A DNA stretch of 64,000 nt, taken from NCBI RefSeq assembly GCF_000150955.2, contig NC_011671.1, forward strand, positions 682,001 to 746,000, given 5' to 3'. Each line of letters starts with the position of its first letter. Position 1 is the stretch's first letter. This document shows, piece after piece, positions 53,086-63,524 of this stretch. The stretch is from Phaeodactylum tricornutum CCAP 1055/1. Lineage: Eukaryota > Bacillariophyta > Bacillariophyceae > Surirellales > Neidiaceae. The notes under the pieces were generated by a model that worked only from the letters and a program-made list of their open reading frames with translations, did no database searches and had not been told where the DNA came from. A program made the translations under genes and the position numbers.

Positions 53086-54609
53086 ATGTCAGAGCAGCAT
53101 GCTCATGAAAGTTATCCGCTCCTGCCACGGCAAGGGAGCCTAGCGTCGGTTCCCCTTTTTCAAGAACGACCCGTACCCGACGCTCAGCCTGATGCCGCAA
53201 TCCCTTTGAACGAACGTCATTCTGTTCTAGAAGTCATTGCCGAAAATGTGGAAGGCTTTGTAGAGGGAGCTCACGATGCTGCAGTGGATATCCTTGAATC
53301 AGCTCAGGAATACGCTGGAGACATCAAAGATGCTTTTGTAGAGGCTGCTGTCGACACCAAAGAAACTCTGGTTAGTATAGTAGAAGATGCGAGCGAGGCC
53401 GTTGCGGAGGAGTTCCAAGAAGTTGCTGACGCTTTCATTGAAGAGCTCGAGGACGCCGACGAAGAGATGGACAAAACTTTCTTGCTTGAAATGACTCTGA
53501 CCAGAAATCTTTCCATTCTACCGGCTGACATGGTAGATTCAGCCGCTATGGTTCCCTCAATGATTCCGTTTCCAAATCCGGACTGTCAGGCTGAGGACGA
53601 GGAAACGGGGGAGGGAGACGAAGAAACTTTAAAAGACGAAGACAATGAAATCGAAAAGGCTCCAATGAGTGCATATTTTCTGTTGGCGTCGGCCGTAATA
53701 TCACTGTCATCGATCGGCCCCTTACTGGACCTACAAAATGATGTTAGCGGAACGATGAAGATTTACTGGCGAACAACGGCAACAGCATTGCTTCTTCTAC
53801 CGTTCGCCGTGAGTTCCATTTGTCGCGAAGGCTTCCCGCGACTGAGTTGGCCACAATGGGTTGTGTTGTTGATGACTTCCGGAAGCTACGCCGCTATGTG
53901 TGTCTTCTTTGTTTGGGCATTAGATTATACTGCCGTAGGAAATGCGGTGATTTTCAGCAATTCCCAGGCTCTAATCTTACTGGTTGGGAAGGCATTTATT
54001 GGAGAAGCCGTTTCGTTGCTTGAAGGCTCAGGAGCCCTAGTTGCCTTTTCGGGAGCAATAATGTGCTCTAAGGATTCCTCCGACACAACTCCCGAAGACC
54101 CGGGAGGTTTTACGACAGTGCTAGGCGATTGTTTCGCCATTTCGTCGGCATTCTCCGGTGTAGTATACCTCGTCCTTGCCAAAACCGTTAGGACAAGCAT
54201 GGATCTTTACGTTTTCATGTTTTTCATTATGTTTATCGGGTCGCTACAGACTTTACTGTTCCTTTTCATCGCTCGAGAGCCGTATAGCATTGATCGCGAC
54301 CCAAATACCGGAGTCTTTGGTTGGACAGCGTTCGAACAAGACCGCCTTCCTCTGGAATTGTTCATGGTGGTAATTTGCAATCTGTTCGGAGCGATGGGAT
54401 ACGTCCGTGCTATGCACTATTTCGACAACCTTGTGATATCGGTCGCCGCTCTGATGGAGCCCGTCGTTGCAGAGTTCCTGGCTTTTACGTTTGGAGTGGG
54501 TTTTCTACCCGGCTGGTTAGGGTGGTTAGGGAACTTTTTGGTCGTGTGTGGCACTTTCGCAGTAGTATACCAGCCGCCTGGAAAAAACTCGGTACCAGTC
54601 TGTCACTAG
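53086..54609 (+). CDS. Drug/metabolite transporter (EamA-type) with amphipathic N-terminus
   Basis: 507 residues from the ATG at 53086 (MSEQHAHESYPLLP). Residues 1-205 are soluble and acidic: a dileucine-like YPLLP, then about 100 residues of Ala/Glu/Val repeats (FVEGAHDAAVDILESAQEYA, AVDTKETLVSIVEDASEAVA) that should form a long amphipathic helix. From about residue 205 there are ten hydrophobic spans with two EamA halves; the first includes VWALDYTAVGNAVIFSNSQA, where the A-x-x-T/S-x-x-x-A pattern is typical, and the second ends AALMEPVVAEFLAFTFGVGF. Family members move small metabolites across membranes. The substrate is unknown. The YPLLP start suggests vacuolar or endosomal sorting. Confidence 0.85.
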   Translation: MSEQHAHESYPLLPRQGSLASVPLFQERPVPDAQPDAAIPLNERHSVLEVIAENVEGFVEGAHDAAVDILESAQEYAGDIKDAFVEAAVDTKETLVSIVEDASEAVAEEFQEVADAFIEELEDADEEMDKTFLLEMTLTRNLSILPADMVDSAAMVPSMIPFPNPDCQAEDEETGEGDEETLKDEDNEIEKAPMSAYFLLASAVISLSSIGPLLDLQNDVSGTMKIYWRTTATALLLLPFAVSSICREGFPRLSWPQWVVLLMTSGSYAAMCVFFVWALDYTAVGNAVIFSNSQALILLVGKAFIGEAVSLLEGSGALVAFSGAIMCSKDSSDTTPEDPGGFTTVLGDCFAISSAFSGVVYLVLAKTVRTSMDLYVFMFFIMFIGSLQTLLFLFIAREPYSIDRDPNTGVFGWTAFEQDRLPLELFMVVICNLFGAMGYVRAMHYFDNLVISVAALMEPVVAEFLAFTFGVGFLPGWLGWLGNFLVVCGTFAVVYQPPGKNSVPVCH

Positions 54610-54849
54610 AGTGACTTACTTACAACTAGCTATTAGAGGCGAGGCGTTGATATTTTTATTTTGCTATGCTTCTAGCATATCCTTAACTTATGTGGCGGAA
54701 TCAATTACATTGGTCGCTTGCCGTTTTTGACTGTCTCCGTTGTCAAAGCTAGGGAGTAGACGGTCTCAAAAACCATCCTTCAGAGGGTCTGCTAGTATCT
54801 TTGAGAAGGCCAAACTTGACGAGGCCTTAGGTAAATCAAAAAGATTTCA

Positions 54850-56580
54850 TCAATATTCGGTTTGTTCCACTTTGAATCGAAAGTGGGGGTCACCTTTCTC
54901 CTGCCGCATGAGGTCCAGAAAGACCTGCTCGTATCCGCTATCAAAAAAGTGATCTTTAAACATGCGCCGAGTTACATCGATTTCACAAAAAAAAGAGTTC
55001 GGAACGTAACGGCCTGATATTCGGTAGCCATCGTGGTAGAAATGAATGCATTTTCCTGGCGGGACAAGAATGGGTTGAATCCGCTCTCCGTCACTACACA
55101 ATTTAGATCTCGGACCGCTATCAGCTGATTCAATCAAAGGCTGAAGCATTTCCTGCAGCTTTTCGATAACTCCTTCTTGAAAGATAAAGGGTTGTCTCCG
55201 GTGAAGCTCATTCAGGACTTGAAGGGCATCACGTTTGGCGCTGGGGACCCAATCGTATTCTGTGATGTTGAGCAGAACATTGGCAACAGTAACTGGATTT
55301 GCACGAGGGACCACGTCGGAGTCGTTGACGACGGTAACATACCAAGAAGTATACTCTGCCAGCTCTTGGGTCACAAGAGAAGGACAGCCAAACCCAACTC
55401 CTTCTACATTGATATCAGGGTGCGCGTTAAGCTCCATGCCAGCTATTGCTGCAGCACCAGCTCCCAGGGAGTGCCCAACAAGAGTCAGCTTCAGTTTACT
55501 CTTACCTGATTTGGCTAACAGATCTGCGAATAGCTGTGTATGTTTTTCGGCAATATACTGTCCGCTAGCAAGCATGAAGGAATGCGCCTTTCCCTCGTTG
55601 TACTCAACGATATCACAGCAAAGATCCGTAACGACGTCGGCTACTGTCTTGGTCCCTCTGACAACCAAAATAGCTTCAAGCTCTCCGCCTCGGAAGGGCT
55701 GGTTTCGTTTTAGAGCAATGAAGTGGCCTGGTTTTCCTGGTTCGCTTTCAACTTCTGCATAGACCAGCTCGTAAGGCATCTTGAAAAGACGTAGTCCTTC
55801 ACGAATTTCATCGCAGGAATCTGCATAGCTAAGACGCGCCAGCGCTAAGTCGTTGTTGAGATTCTTTACCATATTTAAGTCGACCTCAGGGCAAAAGCGG
55901 TGCTGCCTCCTTTTCCAGCTCGGTGTCTTGATGGAGTCTTCTTTTTCTATGTAGTAAAAAAGTGAGGCTGGCCGGAAACGGCTGAAATCAACGGTATCCA
56001 GCACATATTTTGCCATGACTTCTGTGATCAGACCTTTGTAGTTTTGAATCATTTCAATGATAATATCGAATCTTTTAGAATCTTCTTTATCGTCTTGGTT
56101 TGTACTGTCACGAACGCGTTCGATGATGTCGTTCACCGTGACATCGCTGTGAAAACCGCCGGAAATCAGTCCCATGAGATTCTGCCCGATGCCATGAAAG
56201 TCCACGTTGCCGAACGCGTCTTCAAGATGAGAACTATCCGTATTGTGTTTCAGCGCATCCCAAAATTCTGTTATTCTTCCCTCTTCGTTTGTTTCTCGGT
56301 TGACTACTGAGTCATTTATCGTCTCGTCATTTCGTACAATTTGCTTCCAGAAATCGACTGGATCAAACTCTGAGGTAGTCTTCTCCCATTGCGCTCTTAT
56401 ATCAAACAACGATGACTCCTGCTGTATATTCAGCTTTTGCGGTCCGCCATGTTCTTCCGTATCAGTTTTTTTATGTGTCCGTAGCGTCAAAGTGCGAAAC
56501 GAACCTGCGTGCGAGCGCTGAATAAAGCTCCCGGCGATATTATCCAACAGAGTAAGAAAGAGGAGCAAGCAGAACCTCAT
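54850..56580 (-). CDS. Class 3 lipase (lipase B of an inverted pair)
   Basis: 576 residues from the ATG at 56580. It opens with a signal peptide (MRFCLLLFLTLLDNIAGSF). The catalytic core repeats that of the gene at 47681: LEAILVVRGTKTVADVVTDL, LVGHSLGAGAAAIAGMEL with serine near residue 370, FGCPSLVTQELAEY, and VVNDSDVVPRANP for the aspartate. Next come CIHFYHDGYRISGRYVPNSF and DHFFDSGYEQVFLDLM, the candidate histidine block. The N-terminal 200 residues are less alike but share DVTVNDIIERVRDST-type and FDIIIEMIQNYK blocks with its partner. It should cleave glycerolipid acyl chains in the secretory system or at a membrane. It is convergent with the DMT transporter. Confidence 0.9.
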   Translation of the reverse strand: MRFCLLLFLTLLDNIAGSFIQRSHAGSFRTLTLRTHKKTDTEEHGGPQKLNIQQESSLFDIRAQWEKTTSEFDPVDFWKQIVRNDETINDSVVNRETNEEGRITEFWDALKHNTDSSHLEDAFGNVDFHGIGQNLMGLISGGFHSDVTVNDIIERVRDSTNQDDKEDSKRFDIIIEMIQNYKGLITEVMAKYVLDTVDFSRFRPASLFYYIEKEDSIKTPSWKRRQHRFCPEVDLNMVKNLNNDLALARLSYADSCDEIREGLRLFKMPYELVYAEVESEPGKPGHFIALKRNQPFRGGELEAILVVRGTKTVADVVTDLCCDIVEYNEGKAHSFMLASGQYIAEKHTQLFADLLAKSGKSKLKLTLVGHSLGAGAAAIAGMELNAHPDINVEGVGFGCPSLVTQELAEYTSWYVTVVNDSDVVPRANPVTVANVLLNITEYDWVPSAKRDALQVLNELHRRQPFIFQEGVIEKLQEMLQPLIESADSGPRSKLCSDGERIQPILVPPGKCIHFYHDGYRISGRYVPNSFFCEIDVTRRMFKDHFFDSGYEQVFLDLMRQEKGDPHFRFKVEQTEY

Positions 56581-57457
56581 GCCAGCATTTCTACGGGTTC
56601 TGATTAGAATCGCTGATTTCGATGTGATCTGCGTTGTTACCGGATATCACATGCATGGCCACCTACAAACTGAAATGTTAGCGATAGCAAGCGATGCAAA
56701 CCCGGCCTCGGAGTGTGGATTTTCGGCACTGAGCCCCTTGTGATTTTCGATGCAACCGTAAAAAAGCGGATGTGAAGCGACGGAACAGAAAAGAAGTTTT
56801 CGGGCCAAAGTGCGCGCAGGCTTTTGTGGAATACGGCAGCTTCGGCCCGTAGCACGAAAATGGAGGGAGAATCTCGCATTCTAGTCAGAACCAAAAACAT
56901 TCGGAGAAGATCGTGCAGGTGCGAGAGCGTTTCGCAATCAGACCAGAAAAATCGATTTCGATCGATTTTCGATGTGTTCGCTTTTTATGTTCAGGAACGA
57001 AAACGGCTAACTTTTTCACTTGTGAAGTTTGGATACGAGCGTCACCATCGTAAAATTTATATATAGTATACTTTAGCCAAGATCAATGATGAGCCACAAA
57101 TGAATTTGTGGTCGATTTGTTAAATATATCGAAATGTCGACCTTTTCCTTCAATAGGGACGGTTCCTACATAATAAAGATCGAAATAATGACCGTCGACA
57201 AGTACGAAAATGATATTGGTTTTGGTCAAATTTCATCAGAATTTGTTGAGATGGAGGAGTATCGTTGATTTGCAGTAGCAATGTACTGTATCGATTCGAT
57301 AAGAAATCGATCAAAGCAACGTCCCCGCTATCACTTTGTCAACGAAAGCATGCAAATCAGAAATTGCCTGCTACATCATCTACCCATATTTTCAAAATTT
57401 TCATTTTCCTATTACCAAATTGCCGTGCACTTTACACAGGATTCTGACAATAAAACC
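56581..57457. other. Intergenic region upstream of the first HSF gene
   Basis: 880 bp between divergent lipase B and HSF genes. Minus-strand frame 56637-56900 lacks features and starts without context. AT-rich near 57060-57200; no clear heat-shock element was identified. Confidence 0.45.
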
Positions 57458-59131
57458 ATGTCTTTTCCTTCAATCGAACTTGAGACCCGACAAAGCAAAC
57501 AGCGGGTCACGAGGGCGGCAAAGACGAATGAAGTCAATTCCAACGCCCCTATATTCTTGCGGGTAAGCGAATGAAGGGAGTAACCATGTCCACAACCTTC
57601 CAATCACTCAATGATTCTCAATTCGCTGATACAGAAAACGTTCACTATGATCGATAGTTGCGATCCCTACGTTGCGGCATGGTAAGTCTGGTAACAGCAA
57701 ATATTGAAGACTTCATTATTTGAATCTGCCATGGGTGTGGATTCGGCAAAAGGAGTTTCTACCAACCCGCGACCGCTTGTCTGTAGATTGCAAGCTACGA
57801 TTTGCTCGATATATGTGTGTGATGAAAACCAGTGTTAGCGCAGACGCCAACAATATTTCTGCCTAACTGGAATTCCAAAACGCAGCGTGATCTGGGACGC
57901 AATTTTCTTCCAAAGAAATCTCAGAAAATGTTTGTGGAGAAAGTTTTCACCGACAAGATCACGTACAGTCAGTCCCTAAACCTTACTCTTTCATCTTTTC
58001 AAAAATAGGAGCGACGATGGATACACTTTTGTGGTCAAAGACACTGAGAAGTTTGCTTCGGAGGTCATCCCGGAGTTTTTCAAGCACAATAACTTCTCAT
58101 CATTTGTTCGCCAGCTCAATTTCTACGGTTTCCGAAAAATCAAGTCTGATCCCCTTCGCATAAAGGATGCCGAAACAAATGAGGAATCGAGGTTCTGGAA
58201 GTTCCGTCACGAAAAGTTCCAGCGAGGGCGTCCCGACCTTCTCGGAGAAATTCGGAAGTCGAATCATAATGAATCTGCGGATAAACGTGAAGTGGAACAC
58301 CTCAAGAACGAGGTTGACCATCTTAGGAGCAAACTTGCCACAATGTCCAGTGACCTGGAGCAGCTCACGGGTGTTGTGGGTACACTTATGAAAAACTGTC
58401 AACTACATGATATTGACTCGAAGAAGCGCAAGATTACGCAAGGCCCTGATCCAGTCCTTAGTTGGCATAAAATGGAACACGGCACTCCCGACCTTTCTTC
58501 CTTGGAACCAATGCCCGTGGGTTCCCTGTCATATGAAGCTGCACTTTTCGAGGATCTCGCAAAGGATCCCACGATCGATCCGTTTGCCAGTGCCATACAT
58601 AATTCTGAACAATGCGAATACTTTCCTCGTTCGGTTTCCTTGGAGGGACACGAGTCACAGGACGATGAGGCGATGGCTTCTCTTCTTGCTCTCGACCCAG
58701 TTGACGAAATTAAAATCTTACAGAATCCTGATAGTTCGGGTATCGGGGTGGAGTTATCTGAAGCTATCAAGCCGGCTGCAACAGGAACTGACCCACATCT
58801 TATTGAGAAGCTTCAAATATCCCTGGGAAATCTACCGAAGGATATGCAAGAGCTGTTTGTCGACCGCGTGGTTTCCTTTGCAGCAAATCCGGAATGCTTC
58901 CAGCGGCAGATCGACGCAATGACCTCGTTGGCTACTTCTGCGGCCGACGAAGCCCAACGGCGCTTAATTGCCGCAGGGAAGAGCCCGAGCGACCCCAAGT
59001 GTGTTCCTTTGGCTTCAGCAGTATTGGGGGCTTACCTTACTCGATTTGCGACGCTTCCTGCGTCCGATCTGCAGTCTATGGAAGCCTCCAGCCATGTGCC
59101 GTGCTCGGGTTCTCCTTTCACACACATTTGA
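57458..59131 (+). CDS. Heat shock transcription factor, copy 1 (3 exons)
   Basis: Exons 57458-57562, 57635-57681 and 58009-59131 encode 424 residues. Introns of 72 and 327 bp have GT-AG ends. Splicing assembles the HSF DNA-binding domain: NAPIFLR-KTFTMIDSCDPY, VAAW-SDDGYTFVVKD, then [20 protein letters not shown] (the recognition helix) and [18 protein letters not shown] coiled-coil oligomerisation region follows (EVEHLKNEVDHLRSKLATMS), with a basic SKKRKI cluster. The C-terminal part has DPFAS and DDEAMASLLALD, possible activation motifs, and a helical block [18 protein letters not shown] shared with copy 2. HSFs bind nGAAn repeats in the nucleus; the group is greatly expanded in diatoms. 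Confidence 0.95.
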
Positions 59132-59612
59132 GGAGCTCTTTACCATACCACGTTCGACATTTGGGCAGTTTCCCCCCTAATCCCCTATGAAATCGAGTTC
59201 GCAAATTTGGAAAAGTGGACCCTGGATTATTTGGTGAAGTCAAGATTCAGTTGGGGAAAGAGAATAAAGGCAATGCCAACTTTGCATTCTTTACCTAACC
59301 CTAACCCCAAACATCTCGTTACTACAAATACACAACATCGAAGAAATTAGATTAATGAATATCGACGTTACACGCGTTTGAAACCCAACCAAAGCGTATA
59401 GCTTTCTCATCAATCCTCATTTACCTGGCATGTCGGGTTTTCTACTCTTACAATTGATAGCAATTACAAAATGGAGAAGGGTGAAATACAAGGGTAATGA
59501 GCTTCCTGGAGGTTGCGAACTCGAAAACCTAGTAGTGCTGCACAAACAGGGTTTTATATTTCACGAATTGACAGTGAGAAGTCCACTCACAAACGCAATT
59601 TTTGCAGCAAGA
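59132..59612. other. Intergenic region between tandem HSF genes
   Basis: 480 bp. Contains a short telomere-like CCTAACCCTAACCCC at about 59296-59310, too short to mean a telomere relic on its own. The frame of copy 2 is open back to 59430 without a family feature. Confidence 0.4.
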
Positions 59613-61505
59613 ATGAACATGAACAATACGATGGCTCCCATCATCTATCAAGATGTCAAATTGAATCGAAAGAGGTCCGGTAAAGGCCACAAAAAGAAGG
59701 AGCTGTGCACCAACGCGCCAATCTTTTTGAGGGTACGTTCAGATGATAGTCGCTGTCATGGTGTGATGAATGATGAATGGTGTTCGTTGTGAAACATTTC
59801 TGTAGAATCGTCCGTTGTTGCTTGAAACTTCATAGCCATTGTCACCAACTCAAGTTGCACGCCTATCACCGCCAAGAATGGGGAAATGTTCATGACCGTG
59901 AGCAGAAATCGGCAGGTTATGCAAGTATTGTGTTTGATTCCTTCTAGAGGCAGTTGCCTTTAAATTTTCGTGAAGAACTTTCCTGACATTTGCATCCATC
60001 TCGTATCTCCCCTTGTAACAGAAAACATACACAATGATAGATACCTGTGATTACTCTATTGCTTCATGGTAAGTGACTGCCGCAGATTCCCATGGTCTTC
60101 GCCGTTGGGAAAAATCGTTCGTTCGCCGAGCACAATTCTACGGCGGCTACTCCGTAGAAAACATACTGATCTGGGTTGAACAAATTGTTCGCCGTTAGTG
60201 TCATTGGGACATTCGGCTCAGGCGGATGAGAATCCTTCGCCATGGTTTTTTTTTACTGTTCTTGGATGGTGGCCGACGGTCCAGTTCTAGGATCGGCAAT
60301 CCCGAAGCTGTTGTTGGTAACTGAATAGCTCTCAACTACGTTTACACATTTTCCTTATCAGGAGCGATGACGGTTTTACGTTTGTTGTGAAAGACACCGA
60401 TAAGTTTGCTTTGGAAGTCATCCCTGAGTTCTTCAAACACAACAATTTCTCGTCATTTGTTCGCCAATTGAATTTTTATGGCTTCCGGAAAATCAAGTCG
60501 GACCCTCTTCGAATCAAGGAGGCTGAAATGAGTGAAGAATCAAAGTTCTGGAAATTCCGTCATGAAAAGTTCCAGCGTGGGCGTCCTGATCTTCTCGGGG
60601 AGATACGCAAGTCCAATCACAACGAGTCTGCCGATAAGCAAGAGGTCGAGCATCTGAAGGGGGAGGTTGATCAACTCAGAGCGCATCTTTCTGTGATGAA
60701 TCGCGAAATTGACAAACTTACAAATGTAGTTGGTAGTCTTATGACGAATCACCAGATTCAGCAAAATTACGCATATGACTCGAAGAAGCGCAAGCTTGTA
60801 GATGGTCCGGATGCAGTCATATCGAACCTAGGAGGTGAAGGAGATGTTTCGGATTCTTTTCTGTTGGCTCCGTTGCCTGTTGAGTCGCAGTCCAGTAGGG
60901 CGGCGACGATGATAAGTGACCTTGTGAAGGATCCGAACATTGATCCTTTTGCGAGTGAGATCCAGCCTGCGCTCAATCAGCCAGATACATACGCAGAGTC
61001 AAGAAAGGGCCCTAATTTCACCTCGCAAGATGAAGAAATGCTAGCTTCTCTTTTTGCTCTTGATCACAATGATGACATCGATGTGCTGGGGCATAGCGCG
61101 CCAGCAGCCACGGTGTCCGGGGAAACGGGTGGCTCAAATAGCCCGGCAGCAAATCACGCTGACGCGCAGCTTGTAGAAAAGCTTCGTGCTTCGCTTGGCA
61201 ATCTTCCGAAAGACATGCAAAGACTTTTAGTCGACCGAATTGTGAAGAGTATCGAAAGTCCCGATCAATTTCAGAAGCAGATTGACGCAATGACTTCTTT
61301 GGCGGCAACTGCGGCCAGTGAAGCACAAAGACGCCTGTTGTCGTCGGGAAAGCCCCAGACGGATCCGAAGAGTGTTCCGCTGGCATCCGCTGTTTTAGGG
61401 GCCTATCTTTCAGGACTTTCTTCCGTCCCCGATTCTAGTGAGCAGCACGCGAGAGCTTCGCCTGACATTGCTCCTGTCGCTGAGAATTCATTGATGCTGC
61501 ATTGA
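59613..61505 (+). CDS. Heat shock transcription factor, copy 2 (3 exons)
   Basis: Exons 59613-59732, 60022-60068 and 60362-61505 encode 436 residues. The middle exon is 47 bp, exactly as in copy 1, and both introns hit the same codons (after FLR, and inside W of the SW pair). The DNA-binding domain is [19 protein letters not shown], then [18 protein letters not shown] and [20 protein letters not shown]. The coiled coil [20 protein letters not shown], the SKKRKL cluster, [10 protein letters not shown] and [12 protein letters not shown], and the end block [18 protein letters not shown] match copy 1. A tandem duplicate that stayed intact. The start could be 59613 or 59619. Role in stress or general transcription is not resolvable here. 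Confidence 0.95.
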
Positions 61506-61985
61506 AGTACAGACAGGCAATCTTACCCAGCGAGCCTTCGATTTGGCCAGTGGTGGTATACGTAGTCGTAGCGTTGTGGAGACATGGCATGGTTCGTTCG
61601 TCTGAATTGCATTTATATCGCAGGACACGACAGGTTGGATAATGTGTTTGCGCGCACAAAATGACTTGTCTCGACCAAGCACGAGGACTCAGTGCTTGAA
61701 CTCGTGAAGTGGGTACCTACCTTGAACATGTGATATCTTCACCCAGAAACATTCTTTGCATACACGTTGTAGCTTTTAATTTTCTCGAATGGATTTTTAT
61801 TGTAGACTATAGTGTTTTGTCGTCCGTTTTCATGGTCTACAAAGAAAAAGGGTCAACGGTTTAATTATTCCCAGAGATAGTATACAAAAGAAGCCTAGGG
61901 CCCGACGATCTCCTTAGCTGTAAGTTTGACGCACGAACCAGCAAAGCGCCCTCGATGCGGCGGCAACAATCAACAAAAGCACGAT
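61506..61985. other. Intergenic region between convergent genes
   Basis: 480 bp with no supported gene. Confidence 0.45.
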
Positions 61986-63004
61986 TCAGAGTTCGTTCGT
62001 GCCGATGTCGTGCTCGGTCGTAAAAGTAGACACAAACACAGTATACGGGTCCAAGTTGATGGTGGCGTGCCACCATTAGTCTGGAAAGTATATGATGTCA
62101 CCGGGGTTCACTATTTGCAGTAGGGAAACGGATGCAACGAGATATGTATCACGTGTCATTGAGATTGAATGTTATATCCCGAAACATTGGTGGACGCATT
62201 GCACGGGTACTTACGGGAACATTCGTACGGCCGGGCAGATGCCGCAGCGTAGACGTACTCCATCCATTGTCGACTGCTCTGATCCTTATCGTGCACTGGT
62301 TTGCGGTATGGCGGATAGAGAATCCAGTGTTTGCGACCGTGTACGGCTTCGGAAAAGCCTGGTCCGTGAACGTGCCACTGGACTCCGGACCCACGGTTGC
62401 CAATGCCGAACGAGAGTGCCACCCATTCGTCCGTACAAGTTCGACAGGGCGGTAACTCGTAGTCTTTCAGCAACGTTTTCCATTCTGTGGAACACAGTAG
62501 GTAGAGGACGAATACTGTATAAGGAATGGAACAGGATTGGCCGGCCGAAGAATGAATCAAAGCCTACGTACCGTCCGAGTAGGTTTCACCAAACAGGTAC
62601 CAGCTTTCGTTAGAAGGTCGATCCGGAAAGGTCTCACCCTTAGCGACCGTCTCGTTCAAGTACGTCTTTAGAGCAACCGTTCGCCGATGTTCCGACAGGG
62701 AGTTGGAACTGGATAACGTTACCAGAAAGTTTGGCTCAAAATTTTGCGGAAGGGCTTGGAGGAGGGTACGTTGTCTAAAGTAAGCGTTCCGTCCAGGGAC
62801 GGATGCGTCGGGAACGAGAATCAAAGGTTCATGGTGTAAAGGTGGCACACCGTCCGGTCCAAAGCGCTGATAAAGATCTGTAAACGAAAGACGGACGATG
62901 TTGCAGGGATGGTCGTCAGCGGGATTCCAGTTCCACCCGAATGAGCGCCCTACGACAAGGATCAGTACGGTCGACCAAGCATAACGACGCGTCGCGGCCT
63001 TCAT
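61986..63004 (-). CDS. JMJD8: JMJD8-like JmjC-fold protein with an in-frame stop (3 exons)
   Basis: Exons 63004-62572, 62484-62215 and from 62110. Splicing with GT-AG ends joins SNESWYLFGETYSD to EWKTLLKDYELPP and then ARPYECS to LNPGDIIYFPD. The plan matches JMJD8, an ER-lumenal JmjC relative: signal peptide (WSTVLILVVGRSF), FLVTLSSSNSLSE, GSGVQWHVHGPGFSEAVHGR and HWILYPPYRKP. Here a TAA (62076-62078) follows YFPD, where animal JMJD8 has R before WWHATLNLD. After the TAA the same frame goes on with WWHATINLDPYTVFVSTF and ends at 61986. With the stop the protein has 245 residues; reading on gives 275, near the usual size. Conserved sequence after the stop suggests a recent null allele or an error. 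Confidence 0.82.
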
Positions 63005-63524
63005 TGTGCCCCGGAATACGAGAAAGGGTTCTGCCAGTGCGCAAGTGATGGAAGCGTAAAGATTCAGTGTTTTGAGGAATCACTGACGGGCAACCGAGCA
63101 GTGGACTGGTGGCACTGCTATCGCTGTAGAGGGGAGGGTTTGAGACGGTCGGAACGTCAACGTTCTCCAGACGCGGGCGAGTTCACGAGTGGACGAATGC
63201 AGCGTCGATAGCAGCTCTTTTGAACCAGCGAGATTGGCCATTGCTTCACCAAGGAACCGTTCCGAACAACTTTTTGGCGAGAGCGAAAAGGAAGGGGCCC
63301 AAAGCAAATCACTATCTTGGATCTGTTTTGATGGATTTACAGTGCCGCAATACCAAAAATGCAATTTTCTTTTTTGCACCGTTGGTGGAAAATGATTGTC
63401 GTCACGACCAATCTACAATTTCCAGATGGAATGTGACGTCACAAAAATGTGAAGTGTACCGACCTCTTTCGGCGACTGGAAGACGGCAACACAAATTTCT
63501 CGGGTTCGCATACCGGGGGGCAAC
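63005..63524. other. Intergenic region between divergent genes
   Basis: 520 bp between the JMJD8-like gene and the plastid protein gene; frames here are short and overlapping. Confidence 0.45.

Noticed and set aside
56637-56900. Minus-strand frame of 87 codons upstream of lipase B
   Set aside because: No family likeness, no targeting signal; lies in a divergent promoter region.
59296-59310. Telomere-like CCCTAA repeats between HSF genes
   Set aside because: Only about two and a half units, expected by chance in a 64-kb window.
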